DNA from: Amycolatopsis camponoti
GTDB lineage: Bacteria > Actinomycetota > Actinomycetes > Mycobacteriales > Pseudonocardiaceae
Direction: 5' to 3'
DNA length: 64,000 bases
Assembly: GCF_902497555.1 (NCBI RefSeq)
Contig: NZ_CABVGP010000002.1
Span: 198,501-262,500 of the forward strand
The notes beneath the pieces were generated by a model. That model was given only the letters and a program-made list of their open reading frames with translations. It did no database searches and was not told the DNA's origin. The translations under genes and the position numbers were made by a program. Numbering within the stretch: position 1 is the first letter of the stretch; each line of letters opens with the position of its first letter. Positions 41,030 to 49,289 of this stretch are shown in pieces.

Positions 41030-42304
41030 GTGGACAGCGAAGCGGTGTGGCGTGCGGATGCGGTGGCTTTGGCCGACCGCATCTCCGCTCTGCTCACCGT
41101 TGTGCGGTCCGCGGAGGCGGAGATCGGTTCGCTGCTCGCGGAAATCGAGTCGCGCGGAGTTATGGAGCTGTTCGGATATCGTTCTGTGGCGCGGCTTTTC
41201 GAGCATCTGGCCGATGTGCCCAAGGCTGCGGCTGAGGCTGTGGTGAAGCGTGCCCGGGCGCTCACACCGGGCTGCGCGCTTGACGGCACTCCGGTGCCTG
41301 CTGTCGCTCCTGGCACCGGGGTTGCTGCTTTGGCTGGCCGGTTGAGCACTCCGATGATCGACACGATCGTCGGCGTGATGACGCAAGTCCCGCCCGAGCA
41401 CCGCGCCGACGCTGAGCAGCATCTGCTGTCCTTCGCCTCCGATGCCGGGCACAAGCAGGTCGCGGCGTTGGGTGCACGGATCCTGGCCCACCTCGACCCC
41501 GACGGCGCCGAACCTGACACCACCGAACCGGCCACCCCGAGCCGCGAACTCTCGTTGCGCCGCAAAAGAACCGGGACCTGGGAGCTTCAGGGCCGTTTCG
41601 ACGACGAGACCGGCACCCGAGCCAGCGCCCTGCTGGACTCCCTGGCCCACCGCCGCACGACCGACGAAGGCCCAGACTTACGCTCCCCACTGGAACGCTA
41701 CGGCGACGCGTTCTCCGACGCGATCGACTTGGCGTTGAGCTGTCCGGAGCTGCCGATGCAGGCCGGGGAGCGAGCCCACGTGATGGTCGCGGTGTCGCTG
41801 GAGGACCTGAAGTCCGGCCTTGGCCAAGGGATCCTCGGCGACGGAAGCCGACCCCAGGCGCGCACCGGTCGAGCCACCCTCGGCGATCTTGGCACGATCT
41901 CCGCGGCCGAGGCCCGGATCCACGCCTGTGACTGCATGCTCATCCCCGCCGTCCTGGGCGCCAAGAGCGAACCTCTCGACCTCGGACGCCAGCGCCGCCT
42001 GGTCCCGCCGGGAATCCGCCGCGCGCTCTACCTGCGCGACCGCGGCTGTGCTTTCCCGGGTTGCCACCGCCCACCCCGGCACTGCCAGGGCCACCACATC
42101 CGCCACTGGGCTGACGGCGGCCCGACCGAGCTGGGCAACCTGGTCCTGATGTGCGCCCACCATCACCGGCTCCTGCATCGTTCCGGTTGGCAGGTCCGCA
42201 TCGCCGCCGACGGGTTGCCCGAGTTCCTGCCACCGGTGTTCCTGGACAGGCGTCGAAAACCCAGGCGCAACAACCTTCATCAACCTTTGCCGTTCGCGGC
42301 CTGA
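41030..42304 (+). CDS. DUF222 / HNH endonuclease (13E12-repeat family)
   Basis: The 424-residue protein has an N-terminal DUF222 helical region (residues about 10-300) and a C-terminal HNH nuclease motif: CAFPGCHRPPRHCQGHHIRHW, GGPTELGNLVLMCAHHHRLLH, with zinc-binding cysteines and the catalytic His pair. This family is repeated many times in mycobacteria and relatives. Its role is uncertain, either a mobile or a defence nuclease. It starts with GTG at 41030. A TTA leucine codon occurs in frame at 41678, rare in this GC range, so expression may depend on the bldA tRNA. A terminator follows. Confidence 0.88.
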   Translation: MDSEAVWRADAVALADRISALLTVVRSAEAEIGSLLAEIESRGVMELFGYRSVARLFEHLADVPKAAAEAVVKRARALTPGCALDGTPVPAVAPGTGVAALAGRLSTPMIDTIVGVMTQVPPEHRADAEQHLLSFASDAGHKQVAALGARILAHLDPDGAEPDTTEPATPSRELSLRRKRTGTWELQGRFDDETGTRASALLDSLAHRRTTDEGPDLRSPLERYGDAFSDAIDLALSCPELPMQAGERAHVMVAVSLEDLKSGLGQGILGDGSRPQARTGRATLGDLGTISAAEARIHACDCMLIPAVLGAKSEPLDLGRQRRLVPPGIRRALYLRDRGCAFPGCHRPPRHCQGHHIRHWADGGPTELGNLVLMCAHHHRLLHRSGWQVRIAADGLPEFLPPVFLDRRRKPRRNNLHQPLPFAA

Positions 42305-42319
42305 ACAGGACATGGGAAA

Positions 42320-42344
42320 GGCCCGCAGCCACCGGCTGCGGGCC
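42320..42344 (+). terminator. Hairpin after the HNH gene
   Basis: 11-bp perfect arms (GGCCCGCAGCC at 42320-42330 and its complement at 42334-42344) with an ACC loop, 15 bp after the HNH stop. Confidence 0.75.
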
Positions 42345-42812
42345 TACACCCACGCCCCGAACAATCCCCTGCCGCTATTGGCGGCAGTCGTTCTGCTTGT
42401 CACCGGTAGTGGCATCTTCGTCCGCAACTACCACGCAACATCCCGTGAAGTCGCAGGGCGATCCGCCGAAGCAGCGATCGCCGCCCGGCCTGTTCAACGG
42501 CATCCACGGTCGACCACGACTGTGGCGTTCGTCCGGCCGCAACCGTGGGCGTCGGCAATCCGCAGGTACTCCGCCAGCGTTGGTGACAGCCGATTCGCGG
42601 TTCAGCGGGCGTCCACACTCGACACCGGCGGCGGGCTCGCGGCCGTTGACACCAGGCCTACCCGCATCCCAGAGGCTACCGGCGCTACCGAACCTCGAAC
42701 CCGGCACTGCTAACCGGGCGAGGCACTCCGCCGACCTGGCACCAGCCGATTCGGTATCCGCCCCCGCCACGACCGGCCGAGCAAGCGTGAGCCGATGAAC
42801 AAAGCCCCCGAG
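42345..42812 (+). other. Stretch of about 470 bp without a supported gene
   Basis: Open frames on both strands here (for example minus 42375-42770) lack ribosome sites and recognisable motifs. The base composition is slightly lower in GC than the coding neighbours. I see no tRNA, insertion sequence or repeat in it. Confidence 0.45.
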
Positions 42813-43220
42813 CTAACCCTCCGAACACCCCACCCGAGCCCAAACCAGCTTCCCGTCGTCATGACGGCTGACACCCCAGTCCAAGCAAAGCTGATCCACC
42901 AGCAACAACCCCCGCCCACCCCTGCTGTCCGGCGCTCGCAGCTTCGGCTCGCCTCCGCCGACGTCCGCTACCGCCACCGTCACCTCGCAAGGGTCGTGCG
43001 CGTGGTGGATCCGCAGCTGGCGGGGCCCTCCGCCGTGGACGTAAGCGTTCTCCAGCAGCTCGCAGACGATGATCAGCGTGTCGATCAGATCCGTCTCGCG
43101 GATCGTGCCCAGCTTGGCCTCGGCCCAGCGGCGGGCCGCCGTCAGGCCGGGCCGGTCGGTGCCCGCCACGTCCAGCACCTGCCAGCCTGGCTGGTCGGCT
43201 CCGTTCCAGCTCACGCGCAC
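42813..43220 (-). CDS. HATPase-domain anti-sigma/serine kinase (RsbW type)
   Basis: This 135-residue GHKL ATPase has the N-box CELLENAYVHGGGPRQL, the G1 segment VAVADVGGGEP and the G2-like SRGGRGLLLVDQLC. It binds ATP and usually phosphorylates a STAS antagonist while holding a sigma factor. I chose the GTG at 43220 because AGGAGGT lies 7 nt upstream; an ATG at 43271 has no ribosome site. It faces away from the polyketide cluster, whose first promoter starts about 90 bp away, so it probably marks the cluster's left border. Confidence 0.85.
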   Translation of the reverse strand: MRVSWNGADQPGWQVLDVAGTDRPGLTAARRWAEAKLGTIRETDLIDTLIIVCELLENAYVHGGGPRQLRIHHAHDPCEVTVAVADVGGGEPKLRAPDSRGGRGLLLVDQLCLDWGVSRHDDGKLVWARVGCSEG

Positions 43221-43307
43221 CGTTCGACCTCCTGCCGCCGCGCTTTCCCCCGATTGCGGCACCCATCTCAAGGGGACTACCCGGAACTGCCGCTTTTACC
43301 CGCCGCG

Positions 43308-43354
43308 TTAGGGGGGCTTAGGGGTCGTTGCCCACCTCGCGCGCTGGCTAGCTT
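43308..43354 (+). promoter_or_regulatory. Cluster promoter A: TTAGGGG direct repeat with -10
   Basis: TTAGGGG at 43308-43314 and 43318-43324, then GGCTAGCTT with a -10-like TAGCTT at 43349-43354, 31 bp after the start of the second repeat. The TEII gene starts 45 bp after the -10. Promoter C at 53218 has the same elements at identical spacing. Confidence 0.7.
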
Positions 43355-43393
43355 GGCCGGAGGAGCCTCCGATACCGAAGGGCGGTGGACGAC

Positions 43394-44155
43394 ATGGTCG
43401 CCCACGTGGACAACGCCGGGGAGAACTGGTTCCGCCGGTTCGCCGCGTCACCCGAGGCGAAAGCGCGGCTCGTCTGCCTTCCGCACGCCGGGGGGTCGGC
43501 ACCCTTCTACTTCCCCGTCGCCAAGGCGCTCGCGCCGGACGTCGAAGTGCTCGCCGTCCAGTACCCGGGGCGGCAGGACCGGCGGCACGAACCCTTCCTG
43601 ACCAGCATCGATGCCATGGCCGACCGGGTCGCCGACCTCCTGCTGAGGCACACCGACCGGCCGCTCGCCCTCTTCGGGCACAGCATGGGCGCCATGGTCG
43701 CCTATGAGACCGCCCGGCGGCTCGAGCGGGCCGGTCACGAAATCGCCGCCCTGTTCGTCTCCGGGCGGCGTGCTCCCTCGCGAGTCCGCGATGAAAGCGT
43801 GCACACCCGGACCGACGACGGCATCGTCGCCGAGCTGCGGCGGCTCAGTGGCACCGAGGCGGACCTGCTCGGCGACGACGACGTCGTCCGCATGATCCTG
43901 CCGGTCGTGCGCAACGACTACCGGGCCGTCGAGACCTACCGGTACACCGCTGGCGACCTCCTGAGAGCGCCGATCGTGGCCTTCACCGGCTCCGACGACC
44001 CGATGGCCACCGTCGACGAGGTCGCCTCCTGGGCCGACCACACCGCCGGCGGCTTCGAGCTGGTCGAGCTGGCCGGCGGGCACTTCTTCCTCACCCGGCA
44101 CCAAGGCGTGATCCTCCGGCGCCTCGCCGACGAGCTGGGAGGCGTCCGTGTCTGA
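43394..44155 (+). CDS. Type II thioesterase of the polyketide cluster
   Basis: The 253-residue alpha/beta hydrolase has the full type II thioesterase signature: LVCLPHAGGSAPFYFPVAKAL, VQYPGRQDRR, nucleophile elbow LFGHSMGAM (Ser97), Asp in FTGSDDPMA and His in AGGHFFLTRHQ. It removes stalled or wrong acyl groups from carrier proteins of the synthase. I chose the ATG at 43394; a GTG at 43385 is also in frame. Its stop overlaps the start of the carboxyltransferase gene by 8 bp, so it opens a three-gene operon. Vicenistatin-type clusters also carry a type II thioesterase. Confidence 0.92.
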   Translation: MVAHVDNAGENWFRRFAASPEAKARLVCLPHAGGSAPFYFPVAKALAPDVEVLAVQYPGRQDRRHEPFLTSIDAMADRVADLLLRHTDRPLALFGHSMGAMVAYETARRLERAGHEIAALFVSGRRAPSRVRDESVHTRTDDGIVAELRRLSGTEADLLGDDDVVRMILPVVRNDYRAVETYRYTAGDLLRAPIVAFTGSDDPMATVDEVASWADHTAGGFELVELAGGHFFLTRHQGVILRRLADELGGVRV

Positions 44156-45728
44156 GGCAGCGTTGTCCGAAGCGCCGGCCGCGTTCGCCAGCCGGCTCGG
44201 CGAACTGCGGGAGATCAAGGAGGCCGCGCGCCGCGGGCCCGACGACGCCGCGACGCAGCGCCAGCACGACCGCGGCAAGCTGACCGCGCACGAACGCATC
44301 GAACTGCTCCTCGACCCGGGCTCGTTCACCGAGCTCGAAGCCCTGCGCCGGCACCGCGCGACCGGGTTCGGGCTCGAACAGCGCCGTCCGCACTCCGACG
44401 GCGTCGTCTGCGGCTGGGGCACCGTCGACGGCCGGACGGTCTTCGTCTACGCCCACGACTTCCGGATCTTCGGCGGCGCGCTCGGCGAAGCGCACGCGCA
44501 GAAGATCCACAAGGTGATGGACCTCGCCGAGGCCGCGGGCGCGCCGCTCGTGTCACTCAACGACGGCGCCGGCGCCCGGATCCAGGAGGGCGTCACGGCG
44601 CTGGCCGGCTACGGCGGCATCTTCCGGCGCAACACCCGGTGCTCCGGGGTCATCCCGCAGATCTCCGTGATGCTCGGCCCGTGCGCGGGCGGCGCGGCGT
44701 ACTCGCCCGCGCTGACCGACTTCGTGTTCATGGTCCGCGAGACCTCGCAGATGTTCATCACCGGGCCCGACGTCGTGCAGGCGGTGACCGGCGAGGAGAT
44801 CACGCAGAACGGCCTCGGCGGCGCCGACGTGCACGCCGAGACCTCCGGCGTCGCCGCGTTCGCCTACGACGACGAGGCGACCTGCCTGGCCGACGTCCGC
44901 TACCTGCTTTCCCTGCTGCCGGCCAACAACAACGAGGCACCGCCGCACGTGCCCGCCGACGACTCGCCGAGCCGCCGCACCGACCGGCTGCTCGACGTCG
45001 TGCCCACCGACCCGGCGCGCGCCTACGACATCTGCGACGTCATCGCGGAGATCGTCGACGACGGCGAGTTCCTGCAGGTGCACGCGGGCTGGGCGACCAA
45101 CGTCGTGTGCGCGCTCGCCCGCCTGGACGGGCACGTCGTCGGGATCGTCGCGAACCAGCCCGCCGTCCTCGCCGGGGTGCTCGACATCGAGGCGAGCGAG
45201 AAGGCCGCCCGGTTCGTGCAGACCTGCGACGCCTTCAACATCCCGCTCGTGACGCTGGTGGACGTCCCCGGCTTCCTGCCCGGCGTCGACCAGGAACACG
45301 GTGGCATCATCCGCCACGGCGCGAAGCTGCTCTACGCCTACTGCAACGCCACCGTGCCGCGGGTGCAGGTGATCCTGCGCAAGGCCTACGGCGGCGCGTA
45401 CATCGTGATGGACTCGCGGTCGATCGGCACCGACGTCTCGCTGGCGTGGCCGACGAACGAGATCGCCGTGATGGGGGCCGAGGGCGCCGCGAACGTGATC
45501 TTCCGCCGCGAGATCAAGGCGGCCGACGACCCGGAAGCCGTGCGGGCGCTGAAGATCAAGGAGTACCGCACCGAGTTGATGCACCCGTACTACGCGGCCG
45601 AACGCGGTCTCGTGGACGACGTGATCGAGCCGGGCGAGACGCGCGAGCTGCTGATCCGCTCGCTCGCGATGCTCCGCACCAAGCACGCCGACCTCCCGGC
45701 GCGCAAGCACGGGAACCCGCCGGTCTGA
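44148..45728 (+). CDS. pccB: Acyl-CoA carboxylase carboxyltransferase (beta) subunit
   Basis: The 526-residue beta subunit transfers CO2 from biotin to acyl-CoA, making malonyl- or methylmalonyl-CoA extender units. Both crotonase-like halves are intact, with the oxyanion-hole glycine stretches (NDGAGARIQEG, GPCAGGAAYSPALTDF, VDVPGFLPGVDQE, RKAYGGAYIVMDSRSIG). The residue that sets acyl specificity in S. coelicolor PccB (Asp422, in GGAYDVM) is Ile419 here. From recalled work on PccB, Ile at this position widens the substrate range towards acetyl- and butyryl-CoA. It starts with GTG 44148 and lies in an operon with the thioesterase and an epsilon subunit; the biotinylated alpha subunit must be encoded elsewhere. 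Confidence 0.92.
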   Translation: MSEAALSEAPAAFASRLGELREIKEAARRGPDDAATQRQHDRGKLTAHERIELLLDPGSFTELEALRRHRATGFGLEQRRPHSDGVVCGWGTVDGRTVFVYAHDFRIFGGALGEAHAQKIHKVMDLAEAAGAPLVSLNDGAGARIQEGVTALAGYGGIFRRNTRCSGVIPQISVMLGPCAGGAAYSPALTDFVFMVRETSQMFITGPDVVQAVTGEEITQNGLGGADVHAETSGVAAFAYDDEATCLADVRYLLSLLPANNNEAPPHVPADDSPSRRTDRLLDVVPTDPARAYDICDVIAEIVDDGEFLQVHAGWATNVVCALARLDGHVVGIVANQPAVLAGVLDIEASEKAARFVQTCDAFNIPLVTLVDVPGFLPGVDQEHGGIIRHGAKLLYAYCNATVPRVQVILRKAYGGAYIVMDSRSIGTDVSLAWPTNEIAVMGAEGAANVIFRREIKAADDPEAVRALKIKEYRTELMHPYYAAERGLVDDVIEPGETRELLIRSLAMLRTKHADLPARKHGNPPV

Positions 45729-45910
45729 TGGGCGAACCGGTGGTGCGGGTCCTGCGCGGCGCACCCGACGAGACCGAGCTGGCGGCGCTTCTCACGGTCC
45801 TGGCCGCGGTCGGCGCCGCGAAGCCCGCCGCGCCGGAACCGCCCAAGCCTGCGCGCCCCCGCCGCCGCCCCCGGTTCCAGGGGGCGACCAGCTGGCGCAC
45901 CCGCCGCTGA
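45728..45910 (+). CDS. pccE: Acyl-CoA carboxylase epsilon subunit, 60 aa
   Basis: The short protein begins MGEPVVRVLRGAPDETELAAL, the helix typical of actinobacterial AccE/PccE subunits, and ends in a basic Pro/Arg tail with a terminal WRTR motif. It stabilises the alpha-beta carboxylase complex and raises activity. It overlaps the beta-subunit stop by 1 bp (TGATG). A large palindromic terminator follows. Confidence 0.85.
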   Translation: MGEPVVRVLRGAPDETELAALLTVLAAVGAAKPAAPEPPKPARPRRRPRFQGATSWRTRR

Positions 45911-45918
45911 GTGCAAGT

Positions 45919-45966
45919 GGTCGTGAGTGAGAAACAGGGTTAGAACACTGTTTCTCACTCACGACC
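45919..45966. repeat. 48-bp palindromic element, copy 1 (bidirectional terminator)
   Basis: 19-bp perfect arms at 45919-45937 and 45948-45966 flank a 10-nt loop (GGTTAGAACA). It fills the gap between two convergent genes. A second copy at 53137-53184 differs by one base in each arm in a way that keeps pairing. The element probably ends transcription from both sides; its reuse suggests a dispersed genomic repeat. Confidence 0.85.
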
Positions 45967-46620
45967 TCAGGTCCGGACCGTCGTGCTGTCCAGGTAGGTG
46001 AGCACCGCGCGGATGCGGCGGTTCTGGTCGCGGCTGGCTTCGAGGCCGAGCTTCGCGAAGATGTTGCTGATGTGGTTCTCCACCGCGCCCTGGGTGACGA
46101 CCAGGTTCTTCGCGATGGCCGCGTTCGACAGCCCCTGCGCCATCTCGCCGAGGACCTCCGTCTCGCGGGCGGTCAGGCCTTCGAGGGGGCTGCGGTTGCG
46201 CGACAGCATCTGCGCGACGACGTCGGGGTCGATCGCGGAACCGCCGCCGGCCACCCGGCGGACCGCTTCGAGGAAGTCGGCCACGTCGGCGACGCGCTCC
46301 TTCAGCAGGTAGCCGACGCCGGAGGTGCCTTCGGCGATCAGCTCGACCGCGTAGCTGCCCTCCACGTACTGCGAGACCACCAGCACCGGCAGGCCGGGAA
46401 CCTCCTTGCGGGCCGCGATCGCGGCCCGGATGCCCTCGTCGGTGAACGTCGGGGGCATCCGGACGTCGGCGATGACGAGGTCCGGCTGGTGCTCCCGCAC
46501 GGCGACCAGCAGGTCGTCGCCGTTGGACACCGCGGCCGCGGTCTCGATGCCGACGTCCGCGAGCAGGCTCTGCACGCCCGCCCGCAGCAGGACGGAGTCT
46601 TCGGCGATGACGACACGCAT
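45967..46620 (-). CDS. NarL/LuxR-family response regulator in the cluster
   Basis: The 217-residue protein has a receiver (MRVVIAEDSVLLRAGV) with phospho-acceptor Asp52 in VIADVRMPPT, Lys in GYLLKERV, and a LuxR helix-turn-helix (LTARETEVLGEMAQGLSNAAIAKNLVVTQGAVENHISNIFAKLGL). It is 17 bp downstream of its kinase, in an operon headed by the glycosyltransferase. It probably controls cluster genes or self-resistance. It resembles the regulator at 16013 along its whole length. Confidence 0.92.
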   Translation of the reverse strand: MRVVIAEDSVLLRAGVQSLLADVGIETAAAVSNGDDLLVAVREHQPDLVIADVRMPPTFTDEGIRAAIAARKEVPGLPVLVVSQYVEGSYAVELIAEGTSGVGYLLKERVADVADFLEAVRRVAGGGSAIDPDVVAQMLSRNRSPLEGLTARETEVLGEMAQGLSNAAIAKNLVVTQGAVENHISNIFAKLGLEASRDQNRRIRAVLTYLDSTTVRT

Positions 46621-46637
46621 TTCGCTCTCCCGGGAGT

Positions 46638-47753
46638 TCACCAGCGGACGGGCAGGTCGGCGCGCACCACCGTGGGGCCGCCCACCGGGCTGACCACGGT
46701 GAGCACGCCGTCGATGGTCGCGGCCCGGTCGGCGAGCCCGGCCAGGCCGCCACCGGGGCGGACGGAGGCGCCGCCGTGACCGTTGTCGAGGATCTCGACG
46801 ACCACGGTCTCGTCGTCGCGGGTCACGCGCACCGACGCGCGGTCGGCGCCGGCGTGCTTGGTGATGTTGGTCAGCGTCTCGCTGACGATGAAGTACGTCG
46901 TGGTCTCCACCGGCGCCGGCGGGCGCGGGTCGACGCTCACCTCGACGACGACCGGGATCGGCATCCGCGCGGTGAGCGACGACAGCGCCGCGTCGAGGCC
47001 GCGGTCCTGCAGCACCGGCGGGTAGATCCCGCGGGCGAGGTCGCGCAGCTCGGACACCGCGAGCTTGGCGTCCGCGTGCGCCGCGCCGATCAGCTCGCGG
47101 ACGGCGACCGGGTCGTCCAGATCGAGTTTCAGCTGCGCCCGGCCCAGGCTCATCGCGACGGCCACCAGCCGCTGCTGCGCGCCGTCGTGCAGGTCGCGTT
47201 CGATGCGCCGGCGCTCGGCCTCGACGGCGTCGACGCCCCGGGCGCGCGAGTCGCTCAGCTGCCGGGTGCGGGCCTCCAGCTGCTGCGTCCGGTCCGGTCC
47301 CAGCATCGACGCTGTCAGCGCGGCGTGCATCGCCCCGATCCGCGGCGCGACGAAGATCCCGAACGGCGGCACGGCGACCGAGACGATCCCGGCCACGAAC
47401 TCGACGATGCCCAGCGGGAAGGCGAGCAGCACGTAGTTCACCTCGCGCCAGGTCGTCTGGTCGACCAGACGGACCTGCCACGTCTGCAGCAGCCCGGGCC
47501 CGTGTTCGCGCCGGCGCGGCGGCGGGACGTCGACGCCGAGCATGGTGTGGACCCAGCGGCGCTCGAAGGCGGCGAAGTTCTGCACCATCGAGGTGGCGGT
47601 GATCAGGATCGGGATGCCGACCCACAGCATGGTGGTGGCGATGCCCAGCAGCATGGTGACCAGCACGACGACGAAGGCCGCGATCCGCATCGGCAGGCTC
47701 CCGATGAGGAACCCGATGGTGCGCACGACCTTTGGCCGTCCGGTCACCGGCAT
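46638..47753 (-). CDS. Sensor histidine kinase (HisKA_3) with N-terminal membrane sensor
   Basis: The 371-residue kinase has two N-terminal helices (FLIGSLPMRIAAFVVVLVTMLLG, IPILITATSMVQNFAAF), a cytoplasmic loop, and a second helix pair (VNYVLLAFPLGIVEFVAGIVSVAV), matching the actinobacterial putative sensor domain. It is followed by the phospho-acceptor helix ERRRIERDLHDGAQQRLVAV (His189) and an HATPase domain (VSETLTNITKHA, EILDNGHGGA). The ATG at 47753 lies 10 bp inside the glycosyltransferase gene, so its translation is coupled to a biosynthetic enzyme. Confidence 0.9.
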   Translation of the reverse strand: MPVTGRPKVVRTIGFLIGSLPMRIAAFVVVLVTMLLGIATTMLWVGIPILITATSMVQNFAAFERRWVHTMLGVDVPPPRRREHGPGLLQTWQVRLVDQTTWREVNYVLLAFPLGIVEFVAGIVSVAVPPFGIFVAPRIGAMHAALTASMLGPDRTQQLEARTRQLSDSRARGVDAVEAERRRIERDLHDGAQQRLVAVAMSLGRAQLKLDLDDPVAVRELIGAAHADAKLAVSELRDLARGIYPPVLQDRGLDAALSSLTARMPIPVVVEVSVDPRPPAPVETTTYFIVSETLTNITKHAGADRASVRVTRDDETVVVEILDNGHGGASVRPGGGLAGLADRAATIDGVLTVVSPVGGPTVVRADLPVRW

Positions 47754-49006
47754 CGTGCGATCCGTTCCAGCTCCGGCACGAGGTCGTCCAGGGTCGGCGT
47801 GGCCAGCATCTCGTCGCGGACCTCGAGCGCGCAGTCCCGGAAGGACGGTTCCTCGAGCAGCCGGAGGAGTCCACTTCGGACGGACTGCGGCGTGACGTCC
47901 TCGAGGTCGAGCACCAGGCCGTTGCCTCGCTTCTCCTGGGCGACGGCGGAGACCCGCTCGCTCCAGGTGGTGCCGGGGATGACCAGCTGGGGGACGCCGT
48001 TGACGACCGCGTTGCCGATCGTCGCGCCGCCGCCCTGGTGGATGATGGCCGAGCAGCTCGCGAGGAGCTCGTTCATCGGCACGAAGTCCACCGCGCGCAC
48101 GTTGTCCGGGATCTTCTTCACCGAGGCGAGCTGGGCGGCGTTCAGCGTCGCGATCACCTCGACGTCGAGGTCCGCGAGACCGTCGAGCAGGTCGGCCACC
48201 GACGTCTCCTCGACGCCGAGCACCTGCCGGTTCGAGATGCCCAGGGTCAGCATCACGCGCCGGCGTTCGGGCTTTTCGAGCACCCACGAGGGGATCGCCA
48301 TCGGCTTGTTCTGCGGGATGAACCGCGCCGGCACGTAGTCGACGTCGACGCCGTCGTAGCGCAGGTAGGACGGGTGGCAGTCGAGGGTCTTGACGCCGTG
48401 GCGCAGGGCCTCGTCGTACGACGCGCCGAACCGGCCCACGGCGGCGGACATCCACTCGACGAAGGGGTCCGGCGTGGTGTCTTCGGGATGGGCCGCGCGC
48501 AGGTCCCGGTACTGCGCCGCGATCCGCGCGGTCTGGTCCGCCGCGTACATCATCCGCAGGTGCGGGACACCGAGGGCGTGCGCGACGATCGGGGCGGCGT
48601 AGATCATCGGGTCCCACACGACCAGGTCCGGTTTCCAGCCCTTCGCGAACCGCACCAGCTCGTCGAGCAGTGAGTCCGGGGTGGTCCAGCGGAAGACCTC
48701 GACCCAGTGCTCGTAGACCGTGCGGACGTACTCCTCGGTGTAGCGCTCCGGCCGGCTTTCGGAGATGCGGAAGCCGCCCTGCATGGCGTTGTCGCCGTCC
48801 ATCTGCAGCTGCCGGTGGCGGGCGATGTCGAGCTCCTCGCCGAACCACATCGCGTCGAGGCCGGTTTCGGCGAACGACGCCACCTCGCGCGGGTTGCACT
48901 GGCCGACGAAGCGCACCTCGTGCCCGGCCGCGGCGAGCGCCCAGCCCACCGGGGCCATGCTGTAGACGTGCGTCCTCGTCGGGAACACCATCATCATGAC
49001 GCGCAT
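47744..49006 (-). CDS. GT1-family macrolide/macrolactam glycosyltransferase
   Basis: The 420-residue GT-B glycosyltransferase has the N-terminal acceptor domain (MRVMMMVFPTRTHVYSMAPVGWALAAAGHEVRFVGQ) and the C-terminal nucleotide-sugar domain with the antibiotic-GT signature SAIIHQGGGATIGNAVVNGVPQLVI. It attaches an activated deoxysugar to the polyketide; VinC of vicenistatin is the obvious comparison. I chose the ATG at 49006 (GGAGAG upstream); an ATG at 49069 adds a Cys-rich tail. No sugar-synthesis gene is in the window, so those should lie to the right. It heads a GT-kinase-regulator operon. Confidence 0.9.
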   Translation of the reverse strand: MRVMMMVFPTRTHVYSMAPVGWALAAAGHEVRFVGQCNPREVASFAETGLDAMWFGEELDIARHRQLQMDGDNAMQGGFRISESRPERYTEEYVRTVYEHWVEVFRWTTPDSLLDELVRFAKGWKPDLVVWDPMIYAAPIVAHALGVPHLRMMYAADQTARIAAQYRDLRAAHPEDTTPDPFVEWMSAAVGRFGASYDEALRHGVKTLDCHPSYLRYDGVDVDYVPARFIPQNKPMAIPSWVLEKPERRRVMLTLGISNRQVLGVEETSVADLLDGLADLDVEVIATLNAAQLASVKKIPDNVRAVDFVPMNELLASCSAIIHQGGGATIGNAVVNGVPQLVIPGTTWSERVSAVAQEKRGNGLVLDLEDVTPQSVRSGLLRLLEEPSFRDCALEVRDEMLATPTLDDLVPELERIARCR

Positions 49007-49097
49007 CGACGCACTCTCCGAACTCGGGGGCGAAACACCGCTACAAGGGAAAAGGTAGTGCCGGCACACCGCCAGGCCGACCCGGCAACGCGGCGGT

Positions 49098-49114
49098 AGG
49101 GGTCGCGAACCCCT
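49098..49114 (+). promoter_or_regulatory. Palindrome AGGGGT-CGCGA-ACCCCT
   Basis: A perfect 6-bp inverted repeat with a 5-bp spacer in the 283-bp divergent region between the glycosyltransferase and the amidohydrolase. It is 92 bp from the glycosyltransferase start and contains the AGGGG core seen in the TTAGGGG repeats, in inverted orientation. It is a candidate operator for the leftward operon. Confidence 0.45.
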
Positions 49115-49184
49115 GTTCCGGCGCGGATTCCTTCCCCGGCGCTGCGCCGTGCGCTAAGCAGGTCGAGCAGAGTTTGGACCGGCT

Positions 49185-49233
49185 TTAGACGCCCCTTAGG
49201 GGCTGGCTCCGGCGGGCTCGCGGCGACTAGACA
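49185..49233 (+). promoter_or_regulatory. Cluster promoter B: TTAG heptamer repeat with -10
   Basis: TTAGACG at 49185-49191 and TTAGGGG at 49196-49202 (11-bp period), then GACTAGACA with a -10-like TAGACA at 49228-49233, 32 bp after the start of the second repeat. The amidohydrolase starts 62 bp after the -10. Confidence 0.6.
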
Positions 49234-49289
49234 GGAACGTGGGTCCGGCCGCGTGTGCCGGGTGCGAGGGAAACGAAGAGGTGATGAGC

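Noticed and set aside
42375..42770. A 131-codon minus-strand frame between the HNH and HATPase genes
   Set aside because: No ribosome site, no motif, and composition like random intergenic sequence; possible but not supported.
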